A stretch of 64,000 nucleotides of DNA from Hyaloraphidium curvatum (Eukaryota > Monoblepharomycota > Hyaloraphidiomycetes > Hyaloraphidiales > Hyaloraphidiaceae), in assembly GCA_025558095.1 (NCBI GenBank), contig JAIVFI010000007.1, positions 310,001 through 374,000 on the forward strand, given 5' to 3'. Of this stretch, positions 48,290-59,904 are shown in pieces. Below the pieces are notes generated by a model. It had not been told where the DNA came from and ran no database searches. It saw only the letters and a list, made by a program, of their open reading frames with translations. The first letter of the stretch is position 1, and every line of letters starts with the position of its first letter. The translations under genes and the position numbers were made by a program.

Positions 48290-49311
48290 CGTCTACGTGC
48301 CGCCGAGCCCCGATGCGGGGGGATCCGGGTTCTGGCGCCCGCCGCGGTGGAGCTGATTGTGCGGACCCGCGCCGATGGCAGACACCGCAAATACCACCAG
48401 CTCTCCACTCTGTTTCCCTCGCTGGGTCGATTACGGAAAATGGCAGCACCACGGCCGGACAATTTCGGAATGGCCTTGTGCGTTCGGCGCGGAGCGTGCA
48501 ATGACATGTGTTAACTGCTGTCTCCCGGGTCGTTGGGCTCCATTGACCGCTGGCTCCCTTATGACTCGAATGCAGCGCCGGAATGGTGCTGGCAGGAGGC
48601 ATTTCGGCCTATCTTAGGGCTGGCAGCACGATCTCCCTGGTGCGGAGCTCCGTTGTGCCAATCCACTGGAGGACAAGCTAATGGCCTCTCACTAGGTTGC
48701 CTCCACCGTCTTCGGCCTCCTTTTAGCTTGGGGAGCTCGGCAGAACGACCCCAAGGTCATGATAGCTGTCAGTGGCCTCTTGTTGGCGGTCATGAGCGGT
48801 CGTTTTGCCAAGACGGGCAAATTCATGCCCGCGGGACTTGTTTCAGTTCTCGGTGAGTGACTGCATGGCGTCAGTTTGACGCTTTCGTGAACTTGCCATC
48901 CAGCTCTGGTGTCTATGATGAGATACGGCTCGGTTATTCGGAACGCCAAGTAATGGTGTGTGTGAACAAGCTGGCGGTCATCAAGGTGCCGGGAGGTGTC
49001 GGACTAGCTTCGATCGTGGATGTGAACTCTGAATGAAGAAGGAACGACGAGTAGAGCCCGTCTAAGTGTCTCTTTCGGGGTCCTAGCAAGTGTGGGGCGG
49101 TGCTGAATCTGCCAGCACATCACGAGTTCGCTGCAAACTTCGAAAAGCTTCCGGCGACCCACCGGTCTGCATTCAGGGCTCTGCGCGCCTCGCAACACGG
49201 GCATCCCCAAACTGACACTTTTTTCACCGTCCAGGCGCCGTTCTCGAGGCGACGTGTCGGAACCGAGGCCGCTGCAACCGTTTTCAACCGGGAACGGGAC
49301 GCGACCACAGA
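48290..49311. other. 1-kb intergenic region between divergent USP and calnexin genes
   Basis: No domain-bearing frame is visible; short ORFs overlap on both strands. It is less GC-rich at 48600-49100 and should hold two promoters. No tRNA fold or repeat was found by eye. Confidence 0.5.
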
Positions 49312-51795
49312 ATGGCGCCGCGAAGCCGCCGCGCGCTGCTCTGGCTCGTCTTGGGCCTTGCCCTCCTTTTGGCTTTCGCCGCCGTCGCCCGGGCGCAGGA
49401 AGGTGGGCTGGATTGGCGAGCGGGCGCGACGTCGGGTCGGCTGGCCCAGGCGCGGCCCGCGCAACTGAACCGTCGCTGACGCGAGCGTACCTGCCATGCG
49501 CCTCATCTCTGTCCATCAACGCCCCTTTTGTGCCTTTGCTGGCCCGCGCGCCGTCGCTCACGACGACTCGCGCCGACCTCCTGTTCACCCACTGCGAATC
49601 ATGATCCCGCGCAACCTGCATTGCCAAACAACCGCGACACGGTCGGCTCTCTACCTTCAGACGACGACGCAGCTCTTGAGGACGACGACGCCGATATCAG
49701 CCCTCCCCCGGAGCCCGTGGACCCTGAACCGTCCACCCCGCCCGCGCCGAAGAAGGAGCGGAAAATCGTGCCCTTCAAGGTGAGCACACATTCCACGCGA
49801 CCACTGGCGTTGGGCATGTTGTGCCTAGCGCACTCGATTCGTCCTTTTCTCGATCTTGGTCGCTAACTTTGACTTCCCCCCTTGCAGCCGTCGTCCATTG
49901 TCGCTCCCTTCCTTGAGCAGTTTGACTCGAACTGGGCTTCCCGCTGGATCGTTTCTGAGGCCAAGAAGGTTGTCGATGGTGCGTATCAGAGTCATTGGGG
50001 GTTTTGCAGCTTCTGCGCTGAAGGATCACTGACCCGTGCCTGCACTCCGCAGGCATCACGGACGAGGACCTCCTGCGCTACCGCGGCCAATGGGCCGTCG
50101 AGGAGCCCACGGTCTACAAGGGTTTCGAGGGCGACGTTGGCCTGGTTGCCAAGACCGCCGCTGCCCACCACGCCATCGCCGTCAAACTCCCGGCTCCCAT
50201 CGACCCCACCGGCAAGCCCCTCGTGGCCCAGTACGAAGTGAAGCTGCAGGACGGCCTCGAGTGCGGCGGCGCCTACATCAAGCTCCTCAAGGACACCCCC
50301 GAGTTTGACGCCAAGAAGTTCGAGGACAAGTTCCCCTACGTGATCAGTGAGTCTGGTCCGACCCGGGCGGCGATGAGGATCTGATCGTGGCGCGCAGTGT
50401 TTGGCCCCGACAAGTGCGGCACCACCAACAAGGTCCACTTCATCTTCAAGCACAAGAACCCCAAGACCGGCGTGTACGAGGAGAAGCACCTCAAGAACCC
50501 GCCTGCTGCCCGCTCTGACAAGACCTCGACCCTTTACACGCTCATCGTGAACCCCGACAACACCTTCGAGATCCTCATCAACAACGAGAGCGCAACCAAA
50601 GGCAGCCTCCTCGAGGACTTTACCCCCGCGGTCAACCCGCCGAAGGAGATTGACGACCCCGAGGACAAGAAGCCCGCCGACTGGGTGGACGAGGCCGAGT
50701 GGGTTCCGGCGTGCGGATGAGGCGGGTGCGGGTAGCTCACCGGTCGATTCGCGCAGGATCCCCGACCCGGAGGCCAAGAAGCCCGACGACTGGGACGAGG
50801 ACGCGCCCGAGTACATCCCCGACGAGGACGCCAAGAAGCCCGACGACTGGCTGGACAACGAGCCCGAGCAGATCCCCGACCCCGACGCCGTCAAGCCCGA
50901 GGACTGGGACGAGGAGGAGGACGGCGAATGGGTTCCCCCGACCATCGGTTGGTCCCACGGAGCGCTTCAAAGATGCCGTTCTGACGCGCGCTTGCAGCCA
51001 ACCCCAAATGCGAGACCGGCAACTGCGGCGAGTGGAAGCGCCCCAACAAGAAGAACCCCGCGTACAAGGGCAAGTGGAAGGCCCCCAAGATCCCCAACCC
51101 CGCGTACAAGGGCGTCTGGGCCCCCAGGAAGATCGCCAACCCCGACTTCTTCGAGGACCTGCACCCGGCCAACTTCGAGCCCATTGGCGCCGTCGGCATC
51201 GAGATCTGGACCATGCAGAAGGACAGTGGGTGTTGGCCGTGGAGCGGGCGGGTCGGGCAATAGCTGACCATTCCATTTCCTTCAGTCCTGTTCGACAACT
51301 TCTACCTCGGCCACTCCATTGAGGACGCCAAGAAGTTCGCCGACGAGACCTGGAAGGCCAAGGTCGACCTCGAGAAGGTCGAGGCCGACGCCGACGTCCC
51401 CGTTGAGGTGGGGTTTGCGTGCGGTTCCCAAAGGCGTCACTGACTTGCGCGCGCAGACCAAGGAGAAGAAGACCGACTTTTCGTCCTCGGACGACGAGGG
51501 TTTCGTCGCCAACCTCCGCCGCGAGTTCAGCACCTTCTACACCGCAGCCAAGGCCGACCCGATCAAGGCCGTCAAGAAGTACCCGCTCCACACCCTGGCC
51601 CTGGCCATCGTTTCGGTCCTCCTCCTGAGCACCGTCGGCTCGCTGTTCGGTGGGTCGGCCCCCGCGCCGGCGCCCAAGATCGCCAAGACCATCGCCAAGG
51701 AGGAGAAGGAGACCCCCGCCGAGGAGGTCGCTGCGAAGGCCGAGGAGAGCCCGGCCGCCAAGAAGCGCTCCGCCAAGGCGAAGGCGGACGAGTAG
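49312..51795 (+). CDS. calnexin
   Basis: Nine exons: 49312-49402, 49661-49779, 49888-49978, 50053-50346, 50398-50698, 50757-50947, 50998-51225, 51286-51407 and 51457-51795, 591 aa. Exon 1 encodes a signal peptide ([20 protein letters not shown] ahead of RAQE). The lectin domain has [28 protein letters not shown], the [17 protein letters not shown] disulphide region and HLKNPP. The P-arm has [12 protein letters not shown]-type and [16 protein letters not shown]-type repeats. One membrane helix ([20 protein letters not shown]) precedes a Lys/Glu/Ala cytosolic tail. Calnexin retains monoglucosylated glycoproteins in the ER. Intron 1 is 258 nt, the longest I placed in the window, and separates the signal peptide from the mature protein. 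Confidence 0.95.
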
Positions 51796-52152
51796 ATGTA
51801 TTGGGTATGCCGCTGGCGGAAGGGCGGCGTGCAAAAAGCTTGACACACTGACTAGAGAACCGTGGCTCAACTGACTTGCCGCGTGCGGCGTGGGAGGCTG
51901 TCCGACTTGCCGCGTGCGGCTTGCGAGGCTGTCCGAGATCGGGCGAGCTACGGCGCGGTTTTCGGCCGCGGAAGCCGCGCCATATCTGCATGCAATAAAT
52001 AAGCATCCGTTGCCAGCGTCGCTGGCTCTCGATCGCGAGGAACAGCGGCCTTGGTGCGTGATGCGGCGGAGTTGGGTTTGGCGCAGCGACAGCGCCCGCA
52101 GCGCGACCGATCCAGCAGCACTTCCACTTCCGGAAACACCAACTCCGCCGCC
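51796..52152. other. intergenic region with an imperfect 31-bp tandem repeat
   Basis: No gene is visible. Two 31-bp copies (51873-51903 and 51904-51934) differ at two positions. Each contains GCCGCGTGCGGC, a near-palindrome that could form a hairpin. It lies between the calnexin stop and the SKT5-like start. Confidence 0.75.
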
Positions 52153-54685
52153 ATGGCCACGGCGGATCCGGGGGCGCCGCCACTTGCGCCGCGACGCGGG
52201 CCGCGCCCGCTGCCGCCGACGTTCCGCACGACGCCGTCGCTCTCGTACGGCGACATCGCCGCGAGCTCGTCGGGCACCGCTGCCGACGTGTCCGCGACGC
52301 CGACGCCGGTGCTCGCCGCGGCAGGTGCGTTGCCGGCGGCCGTCCCGCAGAAGGCGGCTCACCGGCTGTCGCAGGCGCAGCGTACGCCCCGCAGCGGCCC
52401 TCCGTCGACACGGCGTACTTCCGCAGCCCATCGGCGCCCTCGCTGCCGTCCGTCGTCACGCCAGACTACAGGGACCTCGTCAAGCCCGCCGGCGGCGCCT
52501 CGCTGGGCTCCACGCCGCGGTCGGTGGCGCAGACGCCGGCCGGCTACGCGGGCTCGGCCCAGCCGACGCCCGTGTGGTCGCCCGCGCCCGCCGATCCCCG
52601 CTCGCTGACCATGGTGGATGCCGGGAACATCCGCGACGAGTTCAACAAGCGCAGGGCTGCCGCAGACAGGCCGCAGTCGGAGGTGTACGGGCCGGGCACC
52701 TACGGACGGCGCCCGGAATCGGACGAGGATCTGGCGCGCAGGCTGCAGGAGCAGGAGCGCCGGGCGGCGGGCATGCAATATGCCTCCAATCCGTCGCTGC
52801 CGGTGTCGATGTCGTCGTCGATCCAGCCAACAGTGGGCGGTCCTAGCGGCCCTCGGTCAACCCGCACTGACACCGCTTCCCGCAGCCCGTCTCGAACCAG
52901 CCGAGCGGCGCGTTTATACCCCCGCGGGTGTCCTCGCGGACGGCTTTGGAGCGCATGCAGCAGGACATCCTGCGCAAAGCGGACAGTTTTGCCGACCCGC
53001 GCACGGCGCAGTCGTCGCCGAACCTCTCGGTGCAGGGCGAGGCGGACCGCGCGCGGCCGCCGCCCGTGGACCGGACCTCGTCGGCGCAATCATTCAGCTC
53101 CGTAAACTCGGACTCGTCGGTTTCCGTCGCCGGCCTCAATACTCTGGCGGCGACAGAGCTCGCCCGCCGCCCCACCTTTGCCCCTCCAAAGCCCAAGCCG
53201 CCCCGGATCATCACCCAGATCAACAACCAGCAGTTCTACGAGCCGGAGCCGGCGTACCAGCGGCAGGCACCCCCGCCGCGGGCGGCCGTGCCCGTGGTCC
53301 CCGTCGCCGTGCCGGTCGTGGTGGTGCAGCAGGAGGTGCTGCACCGGCCGCCGCCCGGGCCGAACGCGGCCCCGCCGAATCCGGAGCCCGCGCAGACCGT
53401 GGCGGCTGCGAAAGGGCAAAGACTCGACTGGAAACAGACACTGGACCTCTACCGGGCAAACGCCAAGAAGACGGATAACCCCAAGATCCAGGTGAGTACT
53501 CGCGCGTGCCTGATCGGTGCCTGTGATTGACACTGCTTCTGCCTTCCAGCTCGAGTTTGCCAAGTTCCTGATCGAGACGGCCCAAGCATTGGCCGGCGAG
53601 ACGCCCGCCGACCGCCAGGAAAAGGATGTGCTGCTGGACGAGGGCTTCCGCTGGCTCAAGAAGCTAGCCACGAGTGCCTATCCCGAGGCACAGTACTTCC
53701 TCGGCACGCAGTACGCGCAGGACGGCGAGTACGACAAGGGCTTCGCGCTCTGGTTGCAGGCCAGCAAGCACAACCACCCCGGCGCGTGCTACGAGGCCGG
53801 CCGGTGCTACGAGCTGGGCCTGGGCACCAAGAAGGACTCGCGGCGCGCGCAGCAGTTCTACCTCAAGTCGGCGTCAGCGGGCTACGTGCCCGCCATGTAC
53901 CGGCTCGGCGTGGCCTCGCTCAACGGCGAGTGCGGGTTCCGCAAGGACGCCAAGGAGGCGGTCAAGTGGCTCAAGCGAGGGAGCGCGGCGGGCGACGCGC
54001 AGAGCAGCTACACGCTTTCGGGCATCTACGAGACGGGGGCGCCGCCGTCCATCTACGCGGACGAGTCGTACGCAAAGAGCCTGCTGGAGGAGGCCGCGGA
54101 AAAGGGGTGGGCGCCGGCGCAGGCCAAGCTCGCGGTGTGCTACGAGTACGGCAAGGTGGGTTCTCACCCTTCGTGGACCGGTTCGATTGAGGCTGATGGC
54201 GCGCCGGTTTGCAGCTGACGTGCGAGGTTGCTCCGGCGCAAGCCATCCGCTGGGCAAAGCTCGGCGCCGAGCAGGGTCACCCCGAGGCCCAATTCACCCT
54301 GGCCGGCTGGTATCTGACGGGCGCGGACGGCGTGCTGGCGCAGAGCAACCGGGACGCGCTGTGGTGGGCGCTCAAGGCCGCGGAGCAGGGGCTCCCCAAG
54401 GCCGAGTACGCCGTGGGATAGTGGGTCTTTCACGCTCGGCGCTTCACCGCCTTCTAAATTAATCATTCCTTCCGTGTCTAAAGCTTCTACGAGACTGGTA
54501 TCGGCGCCCCTCCCGAGCTCACCCTGGCCACCCAGTGGTACCAGACCGCCGCCGCCCACGGCGAGAAGCGCGCCGTGCAGCGCCTCAGCGGCCAGAACCC
54601 CGCCCCGCTCCTCCGCTCCGACACGGTGACCCAGGCCGTCAAGGCGGTGCGAAAACAGAACGACTCCGATTGCTCGCTCATGTAA
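52153..54685 (+). CDS. SKT5/CHS4-like Sel1-repeat chitin synthase activator
   Basis: Exons 52153-52324, 52375-52832, 52886-53491, 53550-54155, 54215-54420 and 54484-54685 give 749 aa. The first 430 residues are disordered, Pro/Ser/Ala-rich. Sel1 repeats then run from about residue 430 to 700: YFLGTQYAQDGEYDKGFALW, ACYEAGRCYELGLGTKKD, AMYRLGVASLNGE, YTLSGIYETG, AQFTLAGWYLTGADG and GYFYETGIGAPPE. The C-terminus ends CSLM, a CAAX box for prenylation as in yeast Skt5. Skt5/Chs4 recruits and activates chitin synthase III at the membrane. Assignment rests on the Sel1 array combined with the CAAX end. Confidence 0.87.
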
Positions 54686-54710
54686 GGCGCCGGCGCACGT
54701 CGTCGGCTCG

Positions 54711-56396
54711 CTACGAGCGGTAATCCTGTGGCGGAGTCGGAATTAGTCTGAGCTTTGTCCTTCTTATACCCCCCCATCTTGTAAAGCGGGTAATTATCCG
54801 GCGGAACGGATACTCACGGCGTTGATGTGCACGTACTCGGTCGAAAAGTCGCACTGGCAGACCAGCCGTCATCCAGATGTTCGGAAGCTCGACCGAGCAT
54901 GCCACCCACCGTGTACATCTTGGCCTCCTCGCTCCCGAGGCCCAGCGAGATCCGGACGACAATGTCCTCGCCCTTCAGAATGCTGCTGGCCACGTCCTCG
55001 TTGGTGTCGAACGGCGCGCCGTCCTTGAAGATGTGCAGGTCGATCTTGCCGTCGCCGGACACGAAGCGCATCGAGACCTTGGTGGGGTCCAGCGGCACGC
55101 CCGAGTAGCCCACGGCGCACATGATGCGGCCCCAGTTGGCGTCCTGGCCGTAGAACGCCGTCTTGACGAGGCTGGAGGTTGCGACAGACGACGCGATCCT
55201 CTTTGCCTCGGCGAAAGAGCGGGCTCCCTGTGGCCGGTGACAATCGTCAACGCAATTTTACAGAGGAGCGTTATGGAGTCACCTCAACGTGGACGGTGAT
55301 AAACTTGGTGGCACCCTCGCCGTCCCTCACGACGAGCTGGGCAAGGTCCTCGGAGAACTCCTTGAGGTTCTGGCGGAAGACCTTGTAGTCTTCCGAGTTC
55401 TTGTCCGTGATCGGAGTGCCCTTGGAACCGCCGTTGGCCAGCACCATGAAGGTGTCGTTCGTGCTCATGTCACCGTCGACGCTGATGGCGTTGAAGCTCC
55501 AGTCCGCCGCGTACCGCACCGCCTCATCGAGCAGGGGCTTGGAAACGAGCGCGTCCGTGTACACAGTGGACAGCATGGTCGCCATGTTGGGGTGGATCAT
55601 GCCGGCGCCCTTGCACATGCCGGCGAAGCGGACCTTGGTCCCCGACGGCAGCGCAATCTCGCGCGTCCGGAGCTTGGGGAACGTGTCCGTCGTCATGATA
55701 GCCTTGGCCGCGTCCAGCCAGGACTCGTGCGCGGAAGAGAGGGCGGGGACGAGCTTGGCGATCCCGGCGTTGATCTTGTCCATCGGCAGGTGCTGCCCAA
55801 TCACGCCCGTCGACATCACGCAGGTCGGGCCCACATCCGAAGCGCCCAGCGTCTTTTTGGCAAGCGCAGTCACAGCTTCCGAGGTGGCACGCGCGTCCTC
55901 CATGCCCTTGTCGCCGGTGCTGTCGGTGGCGGGGAGAGATAAGAACAGGGCCTCAAAAACTCCGAAGCCGCATCCCCTGGCGCATTCCGGTGCCACGGCC
56001 AGCAGATCGGTAGGAGTGACACTTTGAGACATACCAAGCATTTGCGTTGCCCGCGTTCGTCACGACGCCAAAGACCATGTCGCCGCGGGTCGCCAGAATC
56101 TCCTTGTCGAGCGTAACCGCCGCGGCCTGGAACTGGTTCGTCGTGAAGACGCCCGATGCCACGCAGGGCAACGACGGGTCCGTGACGACGAGCGCCATGT
56201 CCTTCATGCCCTGTTTCTTCTTGATTCCGGCCGCCAGACCCGCCGCACGGAACCCCACGGGGTAAGTCCCCGACGACGGCACCAGGTGCTTGAATCGCGG
56301 GTTGATCTCCCCCGCAGCTGCAGCATATCCTCGAAGCTGCATGCACCCGAGGGAGCGGCGCAGAGCGATGGCCGGGATCATCATCGCGAGAGGCAT
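54711..56396 (-). CDS. mitochondrial ornithine acetyltransferase (bifunctional ArgJ)
   Basis: Minus-strand exons 56396-56035, 55919-55283, 55227-54910, 54853-54818 and 54725-54711 (15 nt) give 455 aa. The N-terminus (IPAIALRRSLGCMQLRGYAAAA) looks like a mitochondrial peptide. It is followed by PVGFRAAGLAAGIKKKQGMKD, TNAGNANACTGDKGMEDA, TGVIGQHLPMDKI, and the autocleavage site GMIHPNMATMLSTVYTDA, where Thr is the new N-terminal nucleophile. SVDGDMSTNDTFMVLANG, KTAFYGQDANWGRI and the end HINADYRS complete it. ArgJ transfers acetyl from N-acetylornithine to glutamate, recycling acetyl groups in arginine synthesis. The 15-nt last exon restores the family C-terminus. The start is 64 bp from the next divergent start. 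Confidence 0.94.
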
Positions 56397-56460
56397 TGTT
56401 GTGGCGCGGGTCTGATGGCGCGTCAGGAGTTGCCGGCGCACGCGACGCGACAAAAACAGA

Positions 56461-57885
56461 ATGGCTACAAACGGGCCCGGGCTTGGCGCGGCCGGCAAGG
56501 AGATCCGCGTGCTGTGTCTGGATCCGCTGCCCGAGACGTCGCTCGCCGTCTTCCGGGCGCACAACTACCGAATCGACTTTGCTGAACCGGACCTCTCCGA
56601 GGCGGCACTATGCCGCGCCGTGGAGGACTGCAACATCCTGTGCATAAGAGACAAGCGTCCCGAGGTGCATGTGACGGACGAGGTCATTCGGTCGGCGCAC
56701 CGGCTGCTCGCCATCGGCGTCTTTAGCCAGTGGGTCGGCCCCAAGCTCTGCGGAAAGCGCCGTCCCTGACACGTGCTGTCCGGTCGGAATGAAATCCAGG
56801 TACACCAACTCCGTGGACCTGGCCACCGCGCAGTCGATGGGCATTCCCGTCTTTTCGTCGCCCTACGGACATTCGCAGGCGGTTGCGGAGCTCTGCATCT
56901 GCTTCATCGTCCTCCTGGCGCGGCAGGTCGGCGACCGCTCGATGGAGGTTCACAGAGGAGAGTGGAACAAGGTCTCGGCTGACTGCTATGAGATCAGGGG
57001 TAAAACTCTCGGCGTTTTGGGGTACGGGCACGTGGGAGTGGCCCTGGGGATCCTTGCGGAGGTAAGCGCGCCGTGGCGTGCGTGCCAGTGTTCGGACCTG
57101 ACGTCCCCCGTCGCAGTCTGTCGGCATGAAGGTGATCTTCTACGACATTCTGACGGTGCTTCCCCACGGCCGCAACGAGCCGGTTGCGAGTTTGGATGAT
57201 CTCGTCGCTCAGAGCGATTTTCTCTCGATCCACGTTACCGCCGGCCCGGAGAACAAGCACCTCATCGGGAAGGAGCAGATTGCCAAAATGAAGAAGGGCT
57301 CCTACATCATCAACGCCGGATATGCCGGTGCGCTGGATCTGGATGCCGTCGCGGCGGCCGTCAAGTCGAAGCACCTCGGAGGCGTCGCCGTCGACGTCTT
57401 CCCGAACCCGCCCGAGGCACCCAACTCTCCCTTCACCAGCCCTTTGATGGGACTTAGGAACGTCATTATGACGCCCAACATCGGTGGGTGCCTTTTCTTG
57501 ATGAATTGGCCGACGAGCTAATGGGCAACCAGGCGACGGGACTGCTCAGGCGGTGGAGCGGGTTGGCGAGGAGGTATCGCACGCGCTGGTCCGCTTCGTG
57601 ACGGAGGGCAGCACCGTGGGGAGCGTCAACTTCCCCAGCATCAACGCCTGGCCGATCCGGCCAAACTGCCGGCGGATCACAAACGTCCACCAGAACGTTC
57701 GGGGCGTGCTCCGGGAGATCGACGCCATCCTCTCGGCGTACAACGTCGGGAAGCAGGTGCTCGAAACGATGCCCAAGATCGGGTACCTCATCGCGGACAT
57801 TGAGACCGAGGGCAAACAGGTCACGACCGAGATCGTCTCGCAAATGGCCCTGTTGTCGAGCACGATCCGGACACGGATCCTCTAG
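56461..57885 (+). CDS. D-3-phosphoglycerate dehydrogenase-like protein with altered active site
   Basis: Exons 56461-56729, 56800-57061, 57117-57483 and 57533-57885 give 416 aa. The layout is SerA/SER3: a substrate-binding half (RLLAIGVFSQYTNSVDLATA, GIPVFSSPYGHSQAVAEL), the NAD fold with LGVLGYGHVGVALG, and a C-terminal ACT domain (SVNFPSINAW, VHQNVRGVLREIDAIL). However, the usual catalytic Arg segment (NASRG in SerA) reads NAGYAG. The usual catalytic His segment (TPHIGG) reads TPNIGD. Loss of both Arg and His suggests it may not catalyse 3-phosphoglycerate oxidation. It could be a regulatory pseudoenzyme, a divergent hydroxyacid dehydrogenase, or have shifted chemistry. Confidence 0.85.
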
Positions 57886-57935
57886 GGCCGGACGAGCCGA
57901 GCATAGGATGTAGATACCCCGAGCAACCACGCCCG

Positions 57936-58931
57936 TCATGGGGCCTTCTTCTTTATTGCCTTCCGGGGCCTCGCCTCTTCTGCATTTGCCGCACCCTTCG
58001 CCCGCCCCTCCCGTTCCGGACCAGTGTTCCCGCCCTTGACTCTTAAACTGGCCTCCCACTCGTCCCTCCTGGACTTGTAGATGAGCATTGCCGCCCTCGC
58101 GTCCTCAATCGACGAGTGCTCTCCACCCTGAATCTCCAGACCGAGTATCCCCTTGGCCAGCTTGCGCAGGCCGGGTGTCCTCCCCTTCCCAAACTCCTTG
58201 CGGAAGGGACGGTACTGCGCGGTGTCCCGCACCATCCGATGCGGATGCGACAGCAGCAGCACGTCAAAGTCGTTGGCCAGGGCGTGGCCCACCACGATCC
58301 GGTCCTTCAGGATCGCGGCCACCTCCTCCTGCGCCTGGCGCAGGGGTATCGCGTCCCGGAGATGGAACTTGCGGATCCCGCTGACGTGCGTCCGAAAGTC
58401 CTGCACGAATTCCACGGGGCGGACGTAGCGGTCCAGCACCACCTGCCCGTGGAAGTTGACGATGCTGACCCTGGCGAGGACGGACCGCTCGCCGTCGTCG
58501 CCCACGCCGACCATTTCGCAGTCCATCGCGACGTACTTGCCGATTCTTGAGCGAAACGAGGTTCAGGAACGGCGCGAAAGGGCAGCGATCGCCGAAACCC
58601 ACTTGTTCAGGCTGACTTCCGAGACCGGGTTCGCGGCGGCTCCGTCGGCCGCGACTTCGGCCCGCTTCTCCTCCGGCGGAAGGCCGTAGGCAGCCCGGAT
58701 ATCCTCCTCATTCACATCATCGAACCAAAGATCGTCCAGCTTTGGCTGCTTGGCAGCCGGCGCGGCCGGTTCCTCGGCCTTGCGCTTCTTTGTCGGAGGG
58801 CCGCCATTCGGCACAGGGGCCCCTTTCGGGCCCGCATGACCGCTGCCGTCCTTGGCATGGTCTTTCCGCTTCCTGGGAGGCGCAGAGCTCTTCAGCTGCG
58901 CCGCGAGGGCCTTCCAGTTGCTGGAGGCCAT
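57936..58931 (-). CDS. REX4: RNA exonuclease 4 (REX4)
   Basis: Minus-strand exons 58931-58603 and 58545-57936 (57-nt intron) give 312 aa. A Lys/Pro-rich N-terminus is followed by LDDLWFDDV. The DEDDh fold has Exo [30 protein letters not shown], Exo [16 protein letters not shown] and Exo [19 protein letters not shown], so the catalytic Asp, Glu, Asp, His and Asp are present. REX4 is a nucleolar 3'-5' exonuclease linked to pre-rRNA ITS1 processing. The tail is Lys/Arg-rich. Its start is 71 bp from the VOC gene start. Confidence 0.93.
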
Positions 58932-59002
58932 GCTTGTTGACTTTCGGCGTCGCCCGCGGTCACCGCTTCAACTGATCGCCCTGTTTCGTCCCGCTGCGTG
59001 CC

Positions 59003-59818
59003 ATGGCTCCCTCGCTCCTCTCCCGCGCGCCCTCGCTCCTGCGGCCGTCTACCGCATCGCTCGTTTCCCGGCGCTTCGCCGGCTCGTCGACGCGCGTGGG
59101 TCGCGATGTGGCGGCGGGACTGCGGAACCCGCTGACGGGACGCGCCGTGTGCCGCAGCCCTTCCGGTGCCTCGGTCTGCAGCAGATTGCCATCGGCGGGC
59201 TCGACAAGGGCGCCTTGAAGGCGCTCTGGGTCGACAGCTTCGGGCTGAAGCAGCGGGGTCGGTCCTCCGGCGGCGCCACGCGGTCATGACTCACGGGTGC
59301 GCCCTCGGAACCTCTCGCGACCTTGTGGGCAGGCACCTACAAGAGCGAGAAGGAGAATGTGGACGAGGACATCCTGGAGATGGGCGCTGGCCCGCTGGCG
59401 GTGGAGCTCGACATCATGCAGCCGCTGAACCCGGACAAGGCCCCCAAGGTGGAACCTGCCCGATCGGTGGATTGGCTGGATATCACCTAACCGAGCATTG
59501 AAGGTCCACGTGCCCCCGCTCAACCACATCGGCGTCTGGGTGGACAACATCGAGGCCGCGGTGGAGCACCTGACGAAGGAGGGCTTCCGCTTCACGCCCG
59601 GCGGGATCCGGCTGGGCGCGGCCGGTTACAAGGTCACTTTCATTCACCCCAAGGTGGGCCGACCGCTGTCCTCGTGCTGACCGGCACACGTTGACACTTT
59701 GGCCGGGTGCTTGCAGGGGAACGATGCCACGCCCAAGTCCGGAGAGGGCGTCCTCATCGAGCTGGTGCAGGCACCTCCGGAGGTGATCGCCGAGTTCGAT
59801 CGGCTCGAGAAGGCTTAG
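59003..59818 (+). CDS. VOC-superfamily (glyoxalase-like) protein, probably mitochondrial
   Basis: Exons 59003-59095, 59158-59257, 59333-59448, 59504-59653 and 59717-59818 give 186 aa. The first 31 residues are Arg/Ser/Ala-rich with no acidic residue, a likely mitochondrial presequence. Two VOC half-modules follow: [17 protein letters not shown] with ALWVDSFGL, and [21 protein letters not shown] with [11 protein letters not shown] and a closing [10 protein letters not shown]. His in LNHIG and Glu in IELVQ are candidate metal ligands. The family includes lactoylglutathione lyases and methylmalonyl-CoA epimerases, and I cannot separate these by eye. Confidence 0.8.
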
Positions 59819-59904
59819 AATAGACGCCCGTTCCGCGTGATTGCCGCCGTCGTCGCCGGAGACTGGCGCGGGACAGCGGTACCCCACAACAACAGCGCCG
59901 GACG

